Below, in pieces: positions 42,394 to 51,737 of a DNA stretch of 64,000 nucleotides. Each line of letters opens with the position of its first letter. Position 1 is the first letter of the stretch. Made by a program: the position numbers and the translations under genes. A model generated the notes under the pieces. That model saw nothing but the letters and a program-made list of their open reading frames with translations. It was not told where the DNA came from and did not search any database. Origin of the DNA: Pseudomonas sp. LD120. GTDB taxonomy: Bacteria > Pseudomonadota > Gammaproteobacteria > Pseudomonadales > Pseudomonadaceae. The stretch spans positions 2,852,001 through 2,916,000 of the forward strand of contig NZ_WVHL01000005.1 in NCBI RefSeq assembly GCF_009861525.1, given 5' to 3'.

Positions 42394-43149
42394 TTAGCGG
42401 CGTTGCGCGGCCCGTTGCCGGCAGGCGTCGCCAAAGGCCTGGAAGATCCGCCGGTAGGCCGGGTTCGACAGCACCTGCCATTCCGGGTGCCACTGCACGC
42501 CGAAGGCAAAGGCTGTGCTGTGTTCCACCGACAGCGCCTCGATCAGGCCATCCGGCGCCAGCGCCTCGACCCGCAGGCCAGGGCCCAGGCGGTCGACGCC
42601 CTGGCTGTGGATCGAGTTGACCTGGATCTCGCCGGTAAGGCCCATGGCTTCGAACACGCCGCCAGGCTGGATCTTCACCGGGTGCGCCGGGGCGTACTGC
42701 ACTTCGATGCGCGGGTCGTCGGCTTCACGGTGGTCCAGGTAGCCCGGCAGTTCATGCACCTTCTGGTGCAGGCTGCCGCCGAAGGCCACGTTCATTTCCT
42801 GGAAGCCGCGGCAGATGCCGAGCACCGGCACGCCGGCGGCAATCGCCGCGCGCAGCAGGGGCAGGGTGGTGGCATCGCGTTGCGGGTCGTGGGCGGTGCC
42901 CGGCGCGCTGGGCGTGCCCTGGTAATGGAAGGGTTCGACATTGGACGGCGAGCCGGTAAACAGCAGCCCGTCCATGTGGTGCAGCAGATCGTCGATATCG
43001 ATCAGATCCGCCAGGGAAGGAATGATCAGGGGCAGGCCCTCGGCCGCGACGCTGACAGCACGCACGTACTTATCGCCGCTGACGTGGTAGGGGTGCAGGC
43101 CGATCTCTTTGACGCACGCAGTAACGCCGATCAATGGCTTGAATGCCAT
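42394..43149 (-). CDS. puuD: Gamma-glutamyl-GABA hydrolase
   Basis: ATG 43149 follows GAGGTGATAAAA. The 251-residue class I amidotransferase-like enzyme has the nucleophile C113 in GICRGFQEMN and the catalytic His in GVQWHPEW. It hydrolyses gamma-glutamyl-gamma-aminobutyrate to glutamate and GABA, the last step of the gamma-glutamylated putrescine pathway. It lies upstream of potG on the same strand (about 250 bases apart) and is divergent from puuA. In P. aeruginosa nomenclature the equivalents are PauD or SpuA. Confidence 0.92.
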   Translation of the reverse strand: MAFKPLIGVTACVKEIGLHPYHVSGDKYVRAVSVAAEGLPLIIPSLADLIDIDDLLHHMDGLLFTGSPSNVEPFHYQGTPSAPGTAHDPQRDATTLPLLRAAIAAGVPVLGICRGFQEMNVAFGGSLHQKVHELPGYLDHREADDPRIEVQYAPAHPVKIQPGGVFEAMGLTGEIQVNSIHSQGVDRLGPGLRVEALAPDGLIEALSVEHSTAFAFGVQWHPEWQVLSNPAYRRIFQAFGDACRQRAAQRR

Positions 43150-43415
43150 TTTTATCACCTCGAAATTCACGCGGGAACGAGTTTTTCCAGAGCTTATCCT
43201 CGTTGATTTTAATTAACAACTTCCATGTAAAAAATTCTAAACGTTACTCGTCCGAAACCCGCGGGCGGTGCGGATTGCGCCGGGTATTGGTCTTTAGTGG
43301 GGCAAAATAATTGACGAAAAGCCGCCGCTGTTGGCTATTGACTCCGGTTTTTCTTTCGGGTTGACTGCTGGCGTGTCACAGCAGTGAACATAATAATTAA
43401 CACAATAGGTGCATC

Positions 43416-44792
43416 ATGCCGGTCCCCCCGCGTGCCATTCAACTCAACGAAGCCAATGCCTTCCTGAAAAAACACCCCGAGGTTCTCTACGTCGATCTGC
43501 TGATTGCAGACATGAACGGTGTGGTGCGCGGCAAGCGCATCGAGCGCACCGCGCTGCACAAGGTCTACGAGAAGGGCATCAACCTGCCAGCCTCGCTGTT
43601 TGCCCTGGATATCAACGGCTCCACGGTGGAAAGCACCGGCCTGGGCCTGGACATCGGCGACGCCGACCGCATCTGCTACCCGATTCCCGGCACCCTGAGT
43701 GTCGAGCCCTGGCAGAAGCGCCCCACCGCGCAACTGCTGATGACCATGCACGAGATCGAGGGCCAGCCGTTCTTCGCCGACCCCCGTGAAGTGCTGCGCC
43801 AGGTGGTGGCGAAATTCGATGAGATGGGCCTGACCCTCTGCGCCGCCTTCGAGCTGGAGTTCTACCTGATCGACCAGGACAACGTGAACGGCCGTCCGCA
43901 GTCGCCCCGTTCGCCGATCTCCGGCAAGCGTCCGCAGTCGACCCAGGTCTACCTGATCGACGACCTCGACGAATACGTCGACTGCCTGCAGGACATCCTC
44001 GAAGGCGCGAAAGAGCAGGGCATCCCGGCCGACGCCATCGTCAAGGAAAGCGCCCCGGCGCAGTTCGAGGTCAACCTGCACCACGTCAACGACCCGATCA
44101 AAGCCTGCGACTATGCGGTGCTGCTCAAGCGCTTGGTGAAGAACATCGCCTATGACCATGAAATGGACACCACCTTCATGGCCAAGCCCTACCCGGGCCA
44201 GGCGGGCAACGGCCTGCACGTGCACATCTCGATTCTCGACAAGCAGGGCAACAACATCTTCGCCAGCCAAGACCCGCAAACCAACGAAGCCCTGCGCCAC
44301 GCCATCGGCGGCGTGCTCGACACCCTGCCCGAGCAGATGGCCTTCCTGTGCCCCAACGTCAACTCCTACCGCCGCTTCGGTGCGCAGTTCTACGTGCCCA
44401 ACTCGCCGACCTGGGGCATCGACAACCGCACCGTGGCCGTGCGCGTACCCACCGGTTCCGCCGATGCGGTGCGTATCGAGCACCGGGTGGCCGGCGCCGA
44501 CGCCAACCCTTACCTGCTGATGGCTTCGGTGTTGGCGGGTATTCACCACGGCCTGACGAACAAGATCGATCCGGGAGCGCCGGTTGAAGGCAACTCCTAC
44601 GAGCAGAACGAACAAAGCCTGCCCACTAACCTGCGGGACGCCCTGCGCGTACTGGACGACAGCGAAGTGATGGCCAAGTACATCGACCCGATGTACATCG
44701 ACGTCTTTGTTGCTTGTAAGGAAAGTGAACTGGCGGAGTTCGAAAACTCGATTTCCGACCTGGAATACAACTGGTATTTGCACACGGTCTGA
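43416..44792 (+). CDS. puuA: Gamma-glutamylpolyamine synthetase (glutamine-synthetase fold, PuuA/PauA/SpuI-like)
   Basis: The 458-residue protein begins MPVPPRAIQLNEANAFLKKHPEVLYVDLLIADMNGVVRGK. It shows the GS-family catalytic sequences ELEFYLID, NGLHVHISI, PNVNSYRRF and HRVAGADANPYL. It joins glutamate to putrescine or another polyamine with ATP. This is the first step of the pathway, which protects the amine during oxidation. It starts the rightward puuA-puuC-puuB operon. True glutamine synthetase is unlikely because of the polyamine context and the shorter adenylylation region. Confidence 0.93.
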   Translation: MPVPPRAIQLNEANAFLKKHPEVLYVDLLIADMNGVVRGKRIERTALHKVYEKGINLPASLFALDINGSTVESTGLGLDIGDADRICYPIPGTLSVEPWQKRPTAQLLMTMHEIEGQPFFADPREVLRQVVAKFDEMGLTLCAAFELEFYLIDQDNVNGRPQSPRSPISGKRPQSTQVYLIDDLDEYVDCLQDILEGAKEQGIPADAIVKESAPAQFEVNLHHVNDPIKACDYAVLLKRLVKNIAYDHEMDTTFMAKPYPGQAGNGLHVHISILDKQGNNIFASQDPQTNEALRHAIGGVLDTLPEQMAFLCPNVNSYRRFGAQFYVPNSPTWGIDNRTVAVRVPTGSADAVRIEHRVAGADANPYLLMASVLAGIHHGLTNKIDPGAPVEGNSYEQNEQSLPTNLRDALRVLDDSEVMAKYIDPMYIDVFVACKESELAEFENSISDLEYNWYLHTV

Positions 44793-44825
44793 TGGCCGTG
44801 GTGCTTCCTGAAGTGAGTATTTGCC

Positions 44826-46316
44826 ATGACTAAATCCCGCAGCGACTGGGAGCAGCACTTCCATTCCCTCAGCCTCGAAGGCCGTGCCTTTATCGACGGC
44901 CAGTACTGCGCCGCCGCCAGTGGCGCCACCTTTGAATGCCTGAGCCCGGTGGACGGGCGCTTCCTGGCCAACGTCGCCAGCACCGATCAGGCCGATGCCG
45001 ATCGTGCCGTGGCCGTGGCGCGCCAGGCGTTCAACCGTGGCGTCTGGTCGGGCAAGGCCCCGGCCGAGCGCAAGCGCATCCTGATTCGCTTCGCCGACCT
45101 GATCCTTGAGCACCAGGAAGAACTGGCGCTCCTGGAAACCCTGGACATGGGCAAGCCGATTGGCGATTCCATGAGCATCGACATTCCGGCCACGGCCAAC
45201 GCCATCCGCTGGAACGCCGAAGCCATCGACAAGCTCTACGACGAAGTGGCGGCCACGCCCCACGACCAGCTGGGCCTGGTGACCCGGGAACCGGCGGGCG
45301 TGGTGGCGGCCATCGTGCCGTGGAACTTCCCGCTGATCATGGCCAGCTGGAAATTCGCCCCGGCCCTGGCGATGGGCAACTCGTTCATCCTCAAGCCGTC
45401 GGAAAAGTCGCCGCTGACCGCGATCCGCATCGCCCAGCTGGCCCTGGACGCCGGCATCCCCAAGGGTGTGTTCAACGTCCTGCCGGGCTACGGCCACACC
45501 GTGGGCAAGGCCCTGGCCCTGCACATGGACGTGGACGTGCTGGCCTTCACCGGCTCCACCGCCGTGGGCAAGCAACTCTTGGTGTATTCCGGCGAAAGCA
45601 ACATGAAGCGGGTGTGGCTGGAGGCTGGCGGCAAGAGCCCCAACGTGGTGTTTGCCGACGCCCCGGACTTGCGCGCAGCGGCTGAAGCGGCGGCTGCGGC
45701 CATTGCCTTCAACCAGGGCGAAGTCTGCACCGCCGGCTCGCGTCTGTTGGTGCAGCGCTCGATCCGCGAACAGTTCATCCCGCTGCTGGTGGAGGCCCTC
45801 AAGGGTTGGAAGCCGGGTCACGCCCTCGACCCCGACACCCGGGTCGGCGCGGTGGTGGACCAGCGCCAGCTGGAGAACGTGCTGCGTTACATCGAAATCG
45901 GCAAGCAGCAGGGCGGGCAACTGCTGGCCGGTGGCGTCCGCGCCCTGGAAAGCACTGGCGGCCTGTATGTCGAGCCGACGATCTTCGACGGCGTGAGCAA
46001 CGCCATGACCATCGCCCGGGAAGAGATCTTCGGCCCGGTGCTGTCGGTGATCAGCTTCGATACCGAAGAAGAAGCGCTGCAGATCGCCAACGACAGCATC
46101 TTCGGCCTGGCGGCCGGGGTCTGGACCGCCGATCTGGGCCGTGCCCACCGCTTCGCCCGTGGCCTGCGGGCCGGCAGCGTGTGGGTCAACCAGTACGACG
46201 GCGGCGACATGACCGCGCCGTTCGGCGGCTTCAAACAGTCCGGCAACGGTCGCGACAAGTCGCTGCACGCCTTCGACAAATACACCGAGCTCAAAGCGAC
46301 CTGGATCAAGCTCTAG
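44826..46316 (+). CDS. puuC: Gamma-glutamyl-gamma-aminobutyraldehyde dehydrogenase (PuuC/KauB/PauC-like)
   Basis: The 496-residue aldehyde dehydrogenase has catalytic E266 in LEAGGKSPN and C301 in NQGEVCTAGSR, with NAD-binding VPWNFPL and GSTAVGK. It oxidises the aldehyde formed by the PuuB oxidase. It lies between puuA and puuB in a tight operon. Confidence 0.93.
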   Translation: MTKSRSDWEQHFHSLSLEGRAFIDGQYCAAASGATFECLSPVDGRFLANVASTDQADADRAVAVARQAFNRGVWSGKAPAERKRILIRFADLILEHQEELALLETLDMGKPIGDSMSIDIPATANAIRWNAEAIDKLYDEVAATPHDQLGLVTREPAGVVAAIVPWNFPLIMASWKFAPALAMGNSFILKPSEKSPLTAIRIAQLALDAGIPKGVFNVLPGYGHTVGKALALHMDVDVLAFTGSTAVGKQLLVYSGESNMKRVWLEAGGKSPNVVFADAPDLRAAAEAAAAAIAFNQGEVCTAGSRLLVQRSIREQFIPLLVEALKGWKPGHALDPDTRVGAVVDQRQLENVLRYIEIGKQQGGQLLAGGVRALESTGGLYVEPTIFDGVSNAMTIAREEIFGPVLSVISFDTEEEALQIANDSIFGLAAGVWTADLGRAHRFARGLRAGSVWVNQYDGGDMTAPFGGFKQSGNGRDKSLHAFDKYTELKATWIKL

Positions 46317-46371
46317 GCTCTTATAACAACAGCGGGGCGGGCTTCGACCCGCACCTGCTGGGGAACGACAC

Positions 46372-47652
46372 ATGCAAACCTACGTAAACAGCTACTACGC
46401 CGCGACCCGTAACCAGACCACCGACTACCCGCAACTTGAAGAGTTGGTGGAGTGCGACGTCTGTGTGATCGGCGCCGGCTACACCGGCCTGTCCTCGGCC
46501 TTGTTCCTGGCGGAAGCGGGCTACAGCGTCACCGTGCTCGAAGCGGCCAAGGTCGGCTTCGGCGCCAGCGGGCGCAACGGCGGGCAACTGGTCAACTCCT
46601 ACAGCCGCGACGTGGACGTGATCGAACAACGCTACGGCGAAAAAAGCGCCGAAGTGCTCGGTAGCATGATCTTCGAAGGCGCCGACATCATTCGCCAGCG
46701 CATCCAGCACTACGACATCCAGTGCGACTACCGCCCCGGCGGCATCTTCGCCGCCCTGAACAACAAGCAGCTCAAGGGCCTGGCGGAACAGAAACGCAAC
46801 TGGGAGCGTCTGGGCAACCACAACCTGAAAATGCTCGACAAGGCGCAGATCGACCGCGAAGTCGGCACCAAGAACTACATCGGCGGCCTGCTGGACATGC
46901 AGGGCGGCCACATCCATCCGCTGAACCTGGCCCTGGGCGAAGCCAGCGCCATCATCGGCCTGGGCGGCAAGATCTTCGAACAGTCGGCGGCGGTGGAAAT
47001 CACCTACGGCGAACCCAACGTGGTGCGCACCGCCAAGGGCGTGGTGCGCGCCAAGTACCTGCTGATCGCCGGCAACGCCTACCTGCAGCAGGACCTCGAC
47101 CCGCGCGTGACCCGCAAGAGCATGCCCTGCGGCTCGCAGATCGTGGTTACCGAGCAACTGCCCGAACAACTGGCCCGCAGCCTGATCGCCAACAACCACT
47201 GCGTGGAAGACTGCAACTACCTGCTGGACTACTTCCGCCTGACCGGCGACAACCGCCTGCTGTACGGCGGTGGCGTGGTCTACGGCGCCCGCGAACCGGA
47301 CGACATCGACCAGTTGATCCGGCCGAAGATCCTCAAGACCTTCCCCCAGCTCAAGGACGTGAAGATCGACTACCGCTGGACCGGCAATTTCCTCTTGACC
47401 ATGTCGCGCATGCCGCAATTTGGCCGGATCGAAAAGAACGCCTACTACATGCAGGGCTACAGCGGCCACGGCGTCACCTGCTCGCACCTGGCCGGCAAGC
47501 TGATTGCCGAAATGATCCGCGGCGACGCCGAGCGCTTCAACGCCTTCGCCTCCCTGCCGCATATGCCAATGATCGGCGGGCGCACCTTCCAGGCCCCACT
47601 GACCGCCCTGGGCGCCGCGTACTACGCCCTGCGCGACCGCTTTGGCATCTGA
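46372..47652 (+). CDS. puuB: Gamma-glutamylputrescine oxidoreductase (PuuB/PauB-like)
   Basis: The 426-residue FAD-dependent oxidase of the DAO family has the FAD motif VCVIGAGYTGLSSALFLAEAGYSVTVLEA, the sequence GFGASGRNGGQLVNSYSRD and a C-terminal GYSGHGVTCSHLAGKLIAEM. It oxidises gamma-glutamylputrescine to gamma-glutamyl-gamma-aminobutyraldehyde, producing H2O2. It is the last gene of the puu operon. Confidence 0.93.
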   Translation: MQTYVNSYYAATRNQTTDYPQLEELVECDVCVIGAGYTGLSSALFLAEAGYSVTVLEAAKVGFGASGRNGGQLVNSYSRDVDVIEQRYGEKSAEVLGSMIFEGADIIRQRIQHYDIQCDYRPGGIFAALNNKQLKGLAEQKRNWERLGNHNLKMLDKAQIDREVGTKNYIGGLLDMQGGHIHPLNLALGEASAIIGLGGKIFEQSAAVEITYGEPNVVRTAKGVVRAKYLLIAGNAYLQQDLDPRVTRKSMPCGSQIVVTEQLPEQLARSLIANNHCVEDCNYLLDYFRLTGDNRLLYGGGVVYGAREPDDIDQLIRPKILKTFPQLKDVKIDYRWTGNFLLTMSRMPQFGRIEKNAYYMQGYSGHGVTCSHLAGKLIAEMIRGDAERFNAFASLPHMPMIGGRTFQAPLTALGAAYYALRDRFGI

Positions 47653-47681
47653 TTCATCGACCCTCAGGGCAGGGAGCCTTG

Positions 47682-47817
47682 TGTGGTGAAGGAGCGGGCT
47701 CCCGCTGGACGGCGCAGCCCTCCCAACCCAGGCGACCGCGATCAATCCCAATGACCCGATCGCCTGGGTTACGGCCGCTGCGTAGCCGAACGGGAGCCAG
47801 CGCCTTCGCCACAAAAG
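47682..47817. repeat. BIME/REPIN-like inverted element
   Basis: GTGGTGAAGGAGCGGGCTCCCGCTGG at the left is mirrored by the inverted GTGGCGAAGGCGCTGGCTCCCG at the right. Nested inside are ACCCAGGCGA and TCGCCTGGGT. The head is the GTGGCGAGGGAGCTTGCTCCCGCTGG class of P. fluorescens REPs. It separates puuB from puuR. Confidence 0.8.
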
Positions 47818-48016
47818 ACTGGGTTTGAGCGGGCTGCGGCCCGCGCCAACCTGGCCCGAAATCCCCTCGTCATTGCCCTCATCACCAGCCTTTACAGCTT
47901 GCCTGTCAAACATGTTTAAATAGCCGCCTTTTCAGGCTCCAGGGGCAGCAAAATCGCGATCCTCGCGACCCAACCGCCGCGAAAGTACCCTTAAGTTCCA
48001 CTCACATAAGGCTGTT

Positions 48017-48565
48017 ATGGACACGGGCACCCGACTCAAACTCGTTCGCGAAAGCTACAAACTCTCCCAGCGCGAGCTGGCCCGTCGTAGCGGCGTCACC
48101 AATGCCACCATCTCCCTGATCGAACAGAACCGCGTCAGCCCCTCCGTCAGCTCCCTGAAAAAGCTGCTGGAAGGCATCCCCATGTCCCTGGCCGACTTCT
48201 TCACCTTCGACCAACCGCCTCGCGAGCACCAATACGTGTTCCGCGCCAACGAACAGCCGGACCTCGGTCGCGACGGCCTGCGCCTGCTGATGATCGGCGC
48301 CCCCGTGGCCAACCGGCAGATGCGCTTTCTGCGCGAGCAATACGCCCCCGGCGCCAGCTCCGGCGAAGAAGCCATCGTGCACAGCGAAGGCGAGGAGTGC
48401 GGGCTGGTGACTCGCGGCACCGTGGAGTTGACCGTGGACGGGCAAGTCAGCGTGCTCAACCCGGGGGATGGCTATTACTTCCCCACCACCTTGCCTCATA
48501 GCTTTAGGAATATTGGGCAGGATGAGGCGGAAATCATCAGCGCCAACACCCCGGCGAACTTCTAA
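48017..48565 (+). CDS. puuR: PuuR/PauR-like HTH-cupin regulator of polyamine catabolism
   Basis: The 182-residue protein has an N-terminal XRE-type HTH (LKLVRESYKLSQRELARRSGVTNATISLIEQNRVSPSV, about 6-60) and a C-terminal cupin domain (EEAIVHSEGEECGLVTRGTVEL and YYFPTTLPHSFRNIG). In PuuR/PauR proteins polyamines or their products release the regulator from DNA. The palindrome AAACATGTTT lies upstream (near 47909-47918) and may be an operator. It lies beside the complete puu locus, which it should control. Confidence 0.88.
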   Translation: MDTGTRLKLVRESYKLSQRELARRSGVTNATISLIEQNRVSPSVSSLKKLLEGIPMSLADFFTFDQPPREHQYVFRANEQPDLGRDGLRLLMIGAPVANRQMRFLREQYAPGASSGEEAIVHSEGEECGLVTRGTVELTVDGQVSVLNPGDGYYFPTTLPHSFRNIGQDEAEIISANTPANF

Positions 48566-48714
48566 GGGCTGGGTGACTGATCCGGCTCGACCTGTTGCAA
48601 CCTTATCCAGCCTGCGCCTTGTGTCGCGGGCTTTGTTTTTTAGACTGGTGACTGCCGTTGCCGCGCTTGCGGGCAACGCCTGGAGCGGGCGCCGTTCAGA
48701 CGCAAGGAAGACTC

Positions 48715-49569
48715 ATGATCAAGGACAGACGACAAGCATTCCTCAGCGCAGTACGCCTGGAGAACTTCTTCAGCAATTACCAGCACAGCGTGCAGTTCTT
48801 TGCCGAAAACACCTTTGAGTCCGACTCCGAAGCCCAGGAAAAGTCCCTCAGGGCCCGGCATTTCCAGAAGTGGATCTTCAAGGAAATCCTCATCCGCTAC
48901 ACCGCTGGCCACAGCATCGACCTGCTGATTCCCTTGCTGGAAACCCTGGTGGACAGTTACGAACACCTGCAAAGACAACTGGCCGAGTACAACCAGATTC
49001 CGAACATCACCCCCTTGGCGATTGACGACTGGCTCGATCAGTACCAAGAGTGCGTCCAGGTGTTCAGCCTGTGCATCCTGCTGCACCGCACCGACCTGCT
49101 TCAACGCTTCGTGGCCCTGATCGACCCAGCAGGCTACGCCGGGGACGACACCCTCTACGAAGACCTGCTGAGCAAACTGCTGCCCGATCGATATGACGTC
49201 GATGACTGGTACCACGACGTCTATACACCGCTGATACAAGCCATCTACGCCGACGACCCAACCGAGGCCAGCGACCTTCTGCAGCAGTACTGTGACGACT
49301 GGTACCCCGCGTTCGAGCAAGCGCCCTGGCACGACAGCCACCTGCAAGGGGACGAGGGCAGCTATTGCGGGTATTGGGCGTTCGAGGCGGCTGCTATTGC
49401 CTTCCTTTATGGCATCGATGACAGCGGGGTCGAGCATAGGGTCTATCCCAAGGATCTGGTGGCCTATGCGAGGAACCTTCGGCCGAGCCACCCAAAACGT
49501 GTAGCGCCGGTGGTGGCGGGGCAGTCCTGCAGCAAAGCCGGTTATTGGTTTACCCCGGCGCAGCCGGAG
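48715..49569 (+). pseudogene. PoNi-type (DUF1910/DUF1911) immunity protein gene, 3' end replaced by IS sequence
   Basis: ATG 48715 begins MIKDRRQAFLSAVRLENFF. The protein shows a helical N-terminal domain and a C-terminal domain with YCGYWAFEAAAIAFLYGIDDS and YPKDLVAYAR, which I recognise as the PoNi (PoNe-toxin immunity) architecture. After GYWFTPAQPES (about 49570) the homology stops, and the frame runs into antisense IS1182-like sequence up to 49812. No PoNe nuclease gene is adjacent. The family normally protects against type VI or other contact-dependent DNases. The truncation is near the C-terminus, so residual activity is possible. Confidence 0.7.
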
Positions 49570-49921
49570 TCACATCAGTTCGACGTTGCGCTGGGCTTCT
49601 CGCTCCAAACGTCGGCTCGACTGGATGCGGTTGAGATAGCCGTAGATGTAGATCTTCAGCAGGATCGCGGGGTGGTAAGCCGGCCGGCCAGTATCAGCTG
49701 GAATGGCACCTTCAAAACCCAGATTGACCAGGTCGAGCTCGTCGACGAAGACGTCGACTACCCGCACCGGATTGGTATCGCTGACGTAGTCGTCGAGGCT
49801 CTCGGGAAGTAAGGTGCCTTGGCCTCGATGTTCACCTTGGATAAAGCGCTTCATGGGCGATCCCTGCGATGAAATCCTCAGAAATCATAGTAAGAGTTCG
49901 CGAAGACGTTTTTACACACTC
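49570..49921 (-). mobile_element. Left-end fragment of an IS1182-like insertion sequence
   Basis: The minus strand encodes the first 95 residues of a transposase (MKRFIQGEHRGQGTLLPESL...VVDVFVDELDL...GRPAYHPAILLKIYIYGYLNR, 49570-49854), typical of IS1182-family DDE transposases. Upstream of its start lies the terminal repeat GAGTGTGTAAAAACG (49907-49921 on the minus strand). The rest of the element, including all the DDE residues, is missing. Its end matches the MITE-like elements at 17236, 55858 and 61402. Confidence 0.85.
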
Positions 49922-49980
49922 TGGGCCGGAAGCGGCCGCTCGTAACCAGCATTTTCCGCAGTGAGTCAATCAACCGTCGA

Positions 49981-50520
49981 TCAATCTCGCGGAACTGGGA
50001 CAGTCGAACTTCCAATATTCGCGAGAAAAATACCGATATCCCGATTGGACCGCAGACAAACCATGCGGCAAGTGGATGGCGCTGTTGCCACAAGTTGCTG
50101 CATCTTTTCTCGCGCTGAATTTTTCGTCCGCCACATGAATCTGAAAAACTCTGGCAGGTTCGCCAGCCGTTCGGGGCAGTTCTCCGGCAAGTCGGGCCGA
50201 GACTGACCGCGTTGGAGCAGCGTTCTGCGCAGTACGCGGAAGAATCGAAGCGTCGCCGAACGATCAATCCATATCAAAAGATCTGCACGGGCCACGCGGT
50301 TGTCCCAAGTGGCTGAATGGCCACCTTCGAATATCCAACGATCTTGAGTCTCTACAGCGAGACATAGCCGCGTTTTCTCTTCCGGGGTTCGTTCTATCCA
50401 CCCTGGCTGCCAGTGGATAGTGTCGATATGGACGACCGGCAAGCCCGTGCGCTGACCAAGCTCACGCGCCAAAGTGCTTTTGCCTGATCCAGGTTGACCA
50501 ACAATCATCACCCGTTGCAT
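49981..50520 (-). CDS. FlaR-like P-loop kinase (AAA/adenylate-kinase-like)
   Basis: The 179-residue protein begins MQRVMIVGQPGSGKSTLARELGQRTGLPVVHIDTIHW and contains DRWIFEGGHSATWDNRVARADLLIWID. This is the FlaR/DNA-topology-modulation-protein-like nucleotide kinase family. The Walker A motif is complete. No partner gene is seen. The C-terminal 30 residues before the stop look less conserved, and the gene abuts IS-derived sequence, so its end may have been altered. Confidence 0.75.
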   Translation of the reverse strand: MQRVMIVGQPGSGKSTLARELGQRTGLPVVHIDTIHWQPGWIERTPEEKTRLCLAVETQDRWIFEGGHSATWDNRVARADLLIWIDRSATLRFFRVLRRTLLQRGQSRPDLPENCPERLANLPEFFRFMWRTKNSAREKMQQLVATAPSTCRMVCLRSNRDIGIFLANIGSSTVPVPRD

Positions 50521-50861
50521 CGAAGCTCCTTCTCGCTATGCAAGCTGATCTTTTGGGGCGGCGATTTTATGTCAATGCTTACCTCGGTCAACAACAAATG
50601 GTCGGCATGACAGGTAGCTAATGGCCGAAAGTAGCGATTCAAAAAACCGATCGCTGTATGCTTTTGCAACGATAAACCGAAGGATCAGTGACCCCAAAAC
50701 TGTCATCGAGCGAATACCACTTCTATAGTCCAACAGGTCACCGCAACTTAAGTGACTGGTCATCGCGGGCCAAAAAACTATGGGCATAAACCTCGTCTCT
50801 TGGCCGATTCCATTTGGCTGTTTGACGGCGGTAAAGACTTGTCTCTCATGGAGCTTCACCA
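50521..50861. other. Intergenic region with no recognised gene
   Basis: These 340 bases are less GC-rich than the flanks. Short frames on both strands lack start signals and recognisable motifs. It presumably carries promoters for the divergent FlaR-like and DUF6124 genes. Confidence 0.5.
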
Positions 50862-51140
50862 ATGACCCGCACACCTACCTGCAATCCCATCCCGCTCACC
50901 CGCAACGACACCGACCATCCCGTCCTTTACCTGGACGCCAACGCCTCGTTGGCTGATCTGTATACCTGCGCTCAACAACGCATCGGCGCAGCCCGCAACC
51001 TGCTGGAAATCCTCGACTGCGCTTCTGGTCCGCAGGACCTCTCCCAGATCTGTTTTGCCATCGGCCTGTTGCTCAGTGATGGCTTCGATCTGCTGCGTAC
51101 CTTGGGTGATAGAACCTTGAGGCTGGCTGATCCGGCGTAA
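50862..51140 (+). CDS. DUF6124 (formerly DUF3077-type) Pseudomonas small protein, intact copy
   Basis: ATG 50862 has GGAG about nine bases upstream. The 92-residue product contains the family core LDANASLADLYTCAQQRIGAARNLLEILDCASG. It is a Pseudomonas-restricted family of unknown function. Its last 45 bases, spacer and terminator recur at 52837-52919 and 61793-61885, and the whole gene recurs as a pseudogene at 61609-61832. Confidence 0.8.
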   Translation: MTRTPTCNPIPLTRNDTDHPVLYLDANASLADLYTCAQQRIGAARNLLEILDCASGPQDLSQICFAIGLLLSDGFDLLRTLGDRTLRLADPA

Positions 51141-51168
51141 CCTCGATTGAGTACTGAGGCAACGAAGA

Positions 51169-51192
51169 GGCGACGCAATGCGTCGCCTTTTT
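51169..51192 (+). terminator. DUF6124 terminator, copy 1
   Basis: GGCGACGC-AAT-GCGTCGCC followed by TTTTT. The same hairpin is found at 52896-52919 and 61863-61885. Confidence 0.95.
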
Positions 51193-51737
51193 GCTTGAGC
51201 GGGGCGCTTTCCAGCGATCGGCTCTGTGCCCGCTGTCGGCTTACGCTTGCCGGCGTATTTGAAGTCGGAAAAGCTCATCTGGCTCATGGGCGGCTCGGAT
51301 CATGAAGTCAGGTGTATTTCAGCACATCTGCGTACTTGTTCGGAGAGCCCCTGAAGAGTCAACCCCTCGAGCCTTGGGTGTGAAGAAGTACTGAGTCAGC
51401 CACCCCAAAAGCGGGTTCGGGCAAATCATCTAGAACACTAAAACTGTTACACCCAGTAATGCCAGGACATCCACGTACATCTGATGGAGCCGCCCGCGGC
51501 GAACCTCTGGGTCGGATCAAGGGGCAGAGCGATACAGTGCTGAGCTTTCTGAATGGAGTCGGCGTCATCGAGGCTTGAGCGCTTGACTGGTTCGGGGTCG
51601 GCAAGACGATGGTTTCCTCGAAATCTCGGGGATCTTCGCTATTACTCGCGGTATATCTTAAAATGCCCGGTTGCCGAAGAACCGTCATGACTTTAGCCAT
51701 GAAGGGCTTCTATCCTTGACATAGAAGTGTGGTTTAG
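51193..51737. other. 545-base stretch without a recognised gene
   Basis: The first 40 bases (GCTTGAGCGGGGCGCTTTCCA...) resemble the sequence after terminator copy 3 at 61886. The rest holds only short frames. A 113-residue frame on the minus strand (51359-51700) has no ribosome binding site or known motif and looks like chance or a remnant. Confidence 0.4.

Noticed and set aside
43370..43415. Possible sigma54 promoter upstream of puuA (TGGCGTGTCACAGCA)
   Set aside because: The GG and GC are separated by nine bases, not ten, and the flanks match poorly.
43335..46373. 1012-codon open frame antisense to puuA-puuC
   Set aside because: It mirrors two well-supported genes on the other strand, which is typical of GC-rich codon bias, and shows no protein family.
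51359..51700. 113-codon minus-strand frame
   Set aside because: No ribosome binding site, no motif and unusual composition. Treated as chance or remnant.
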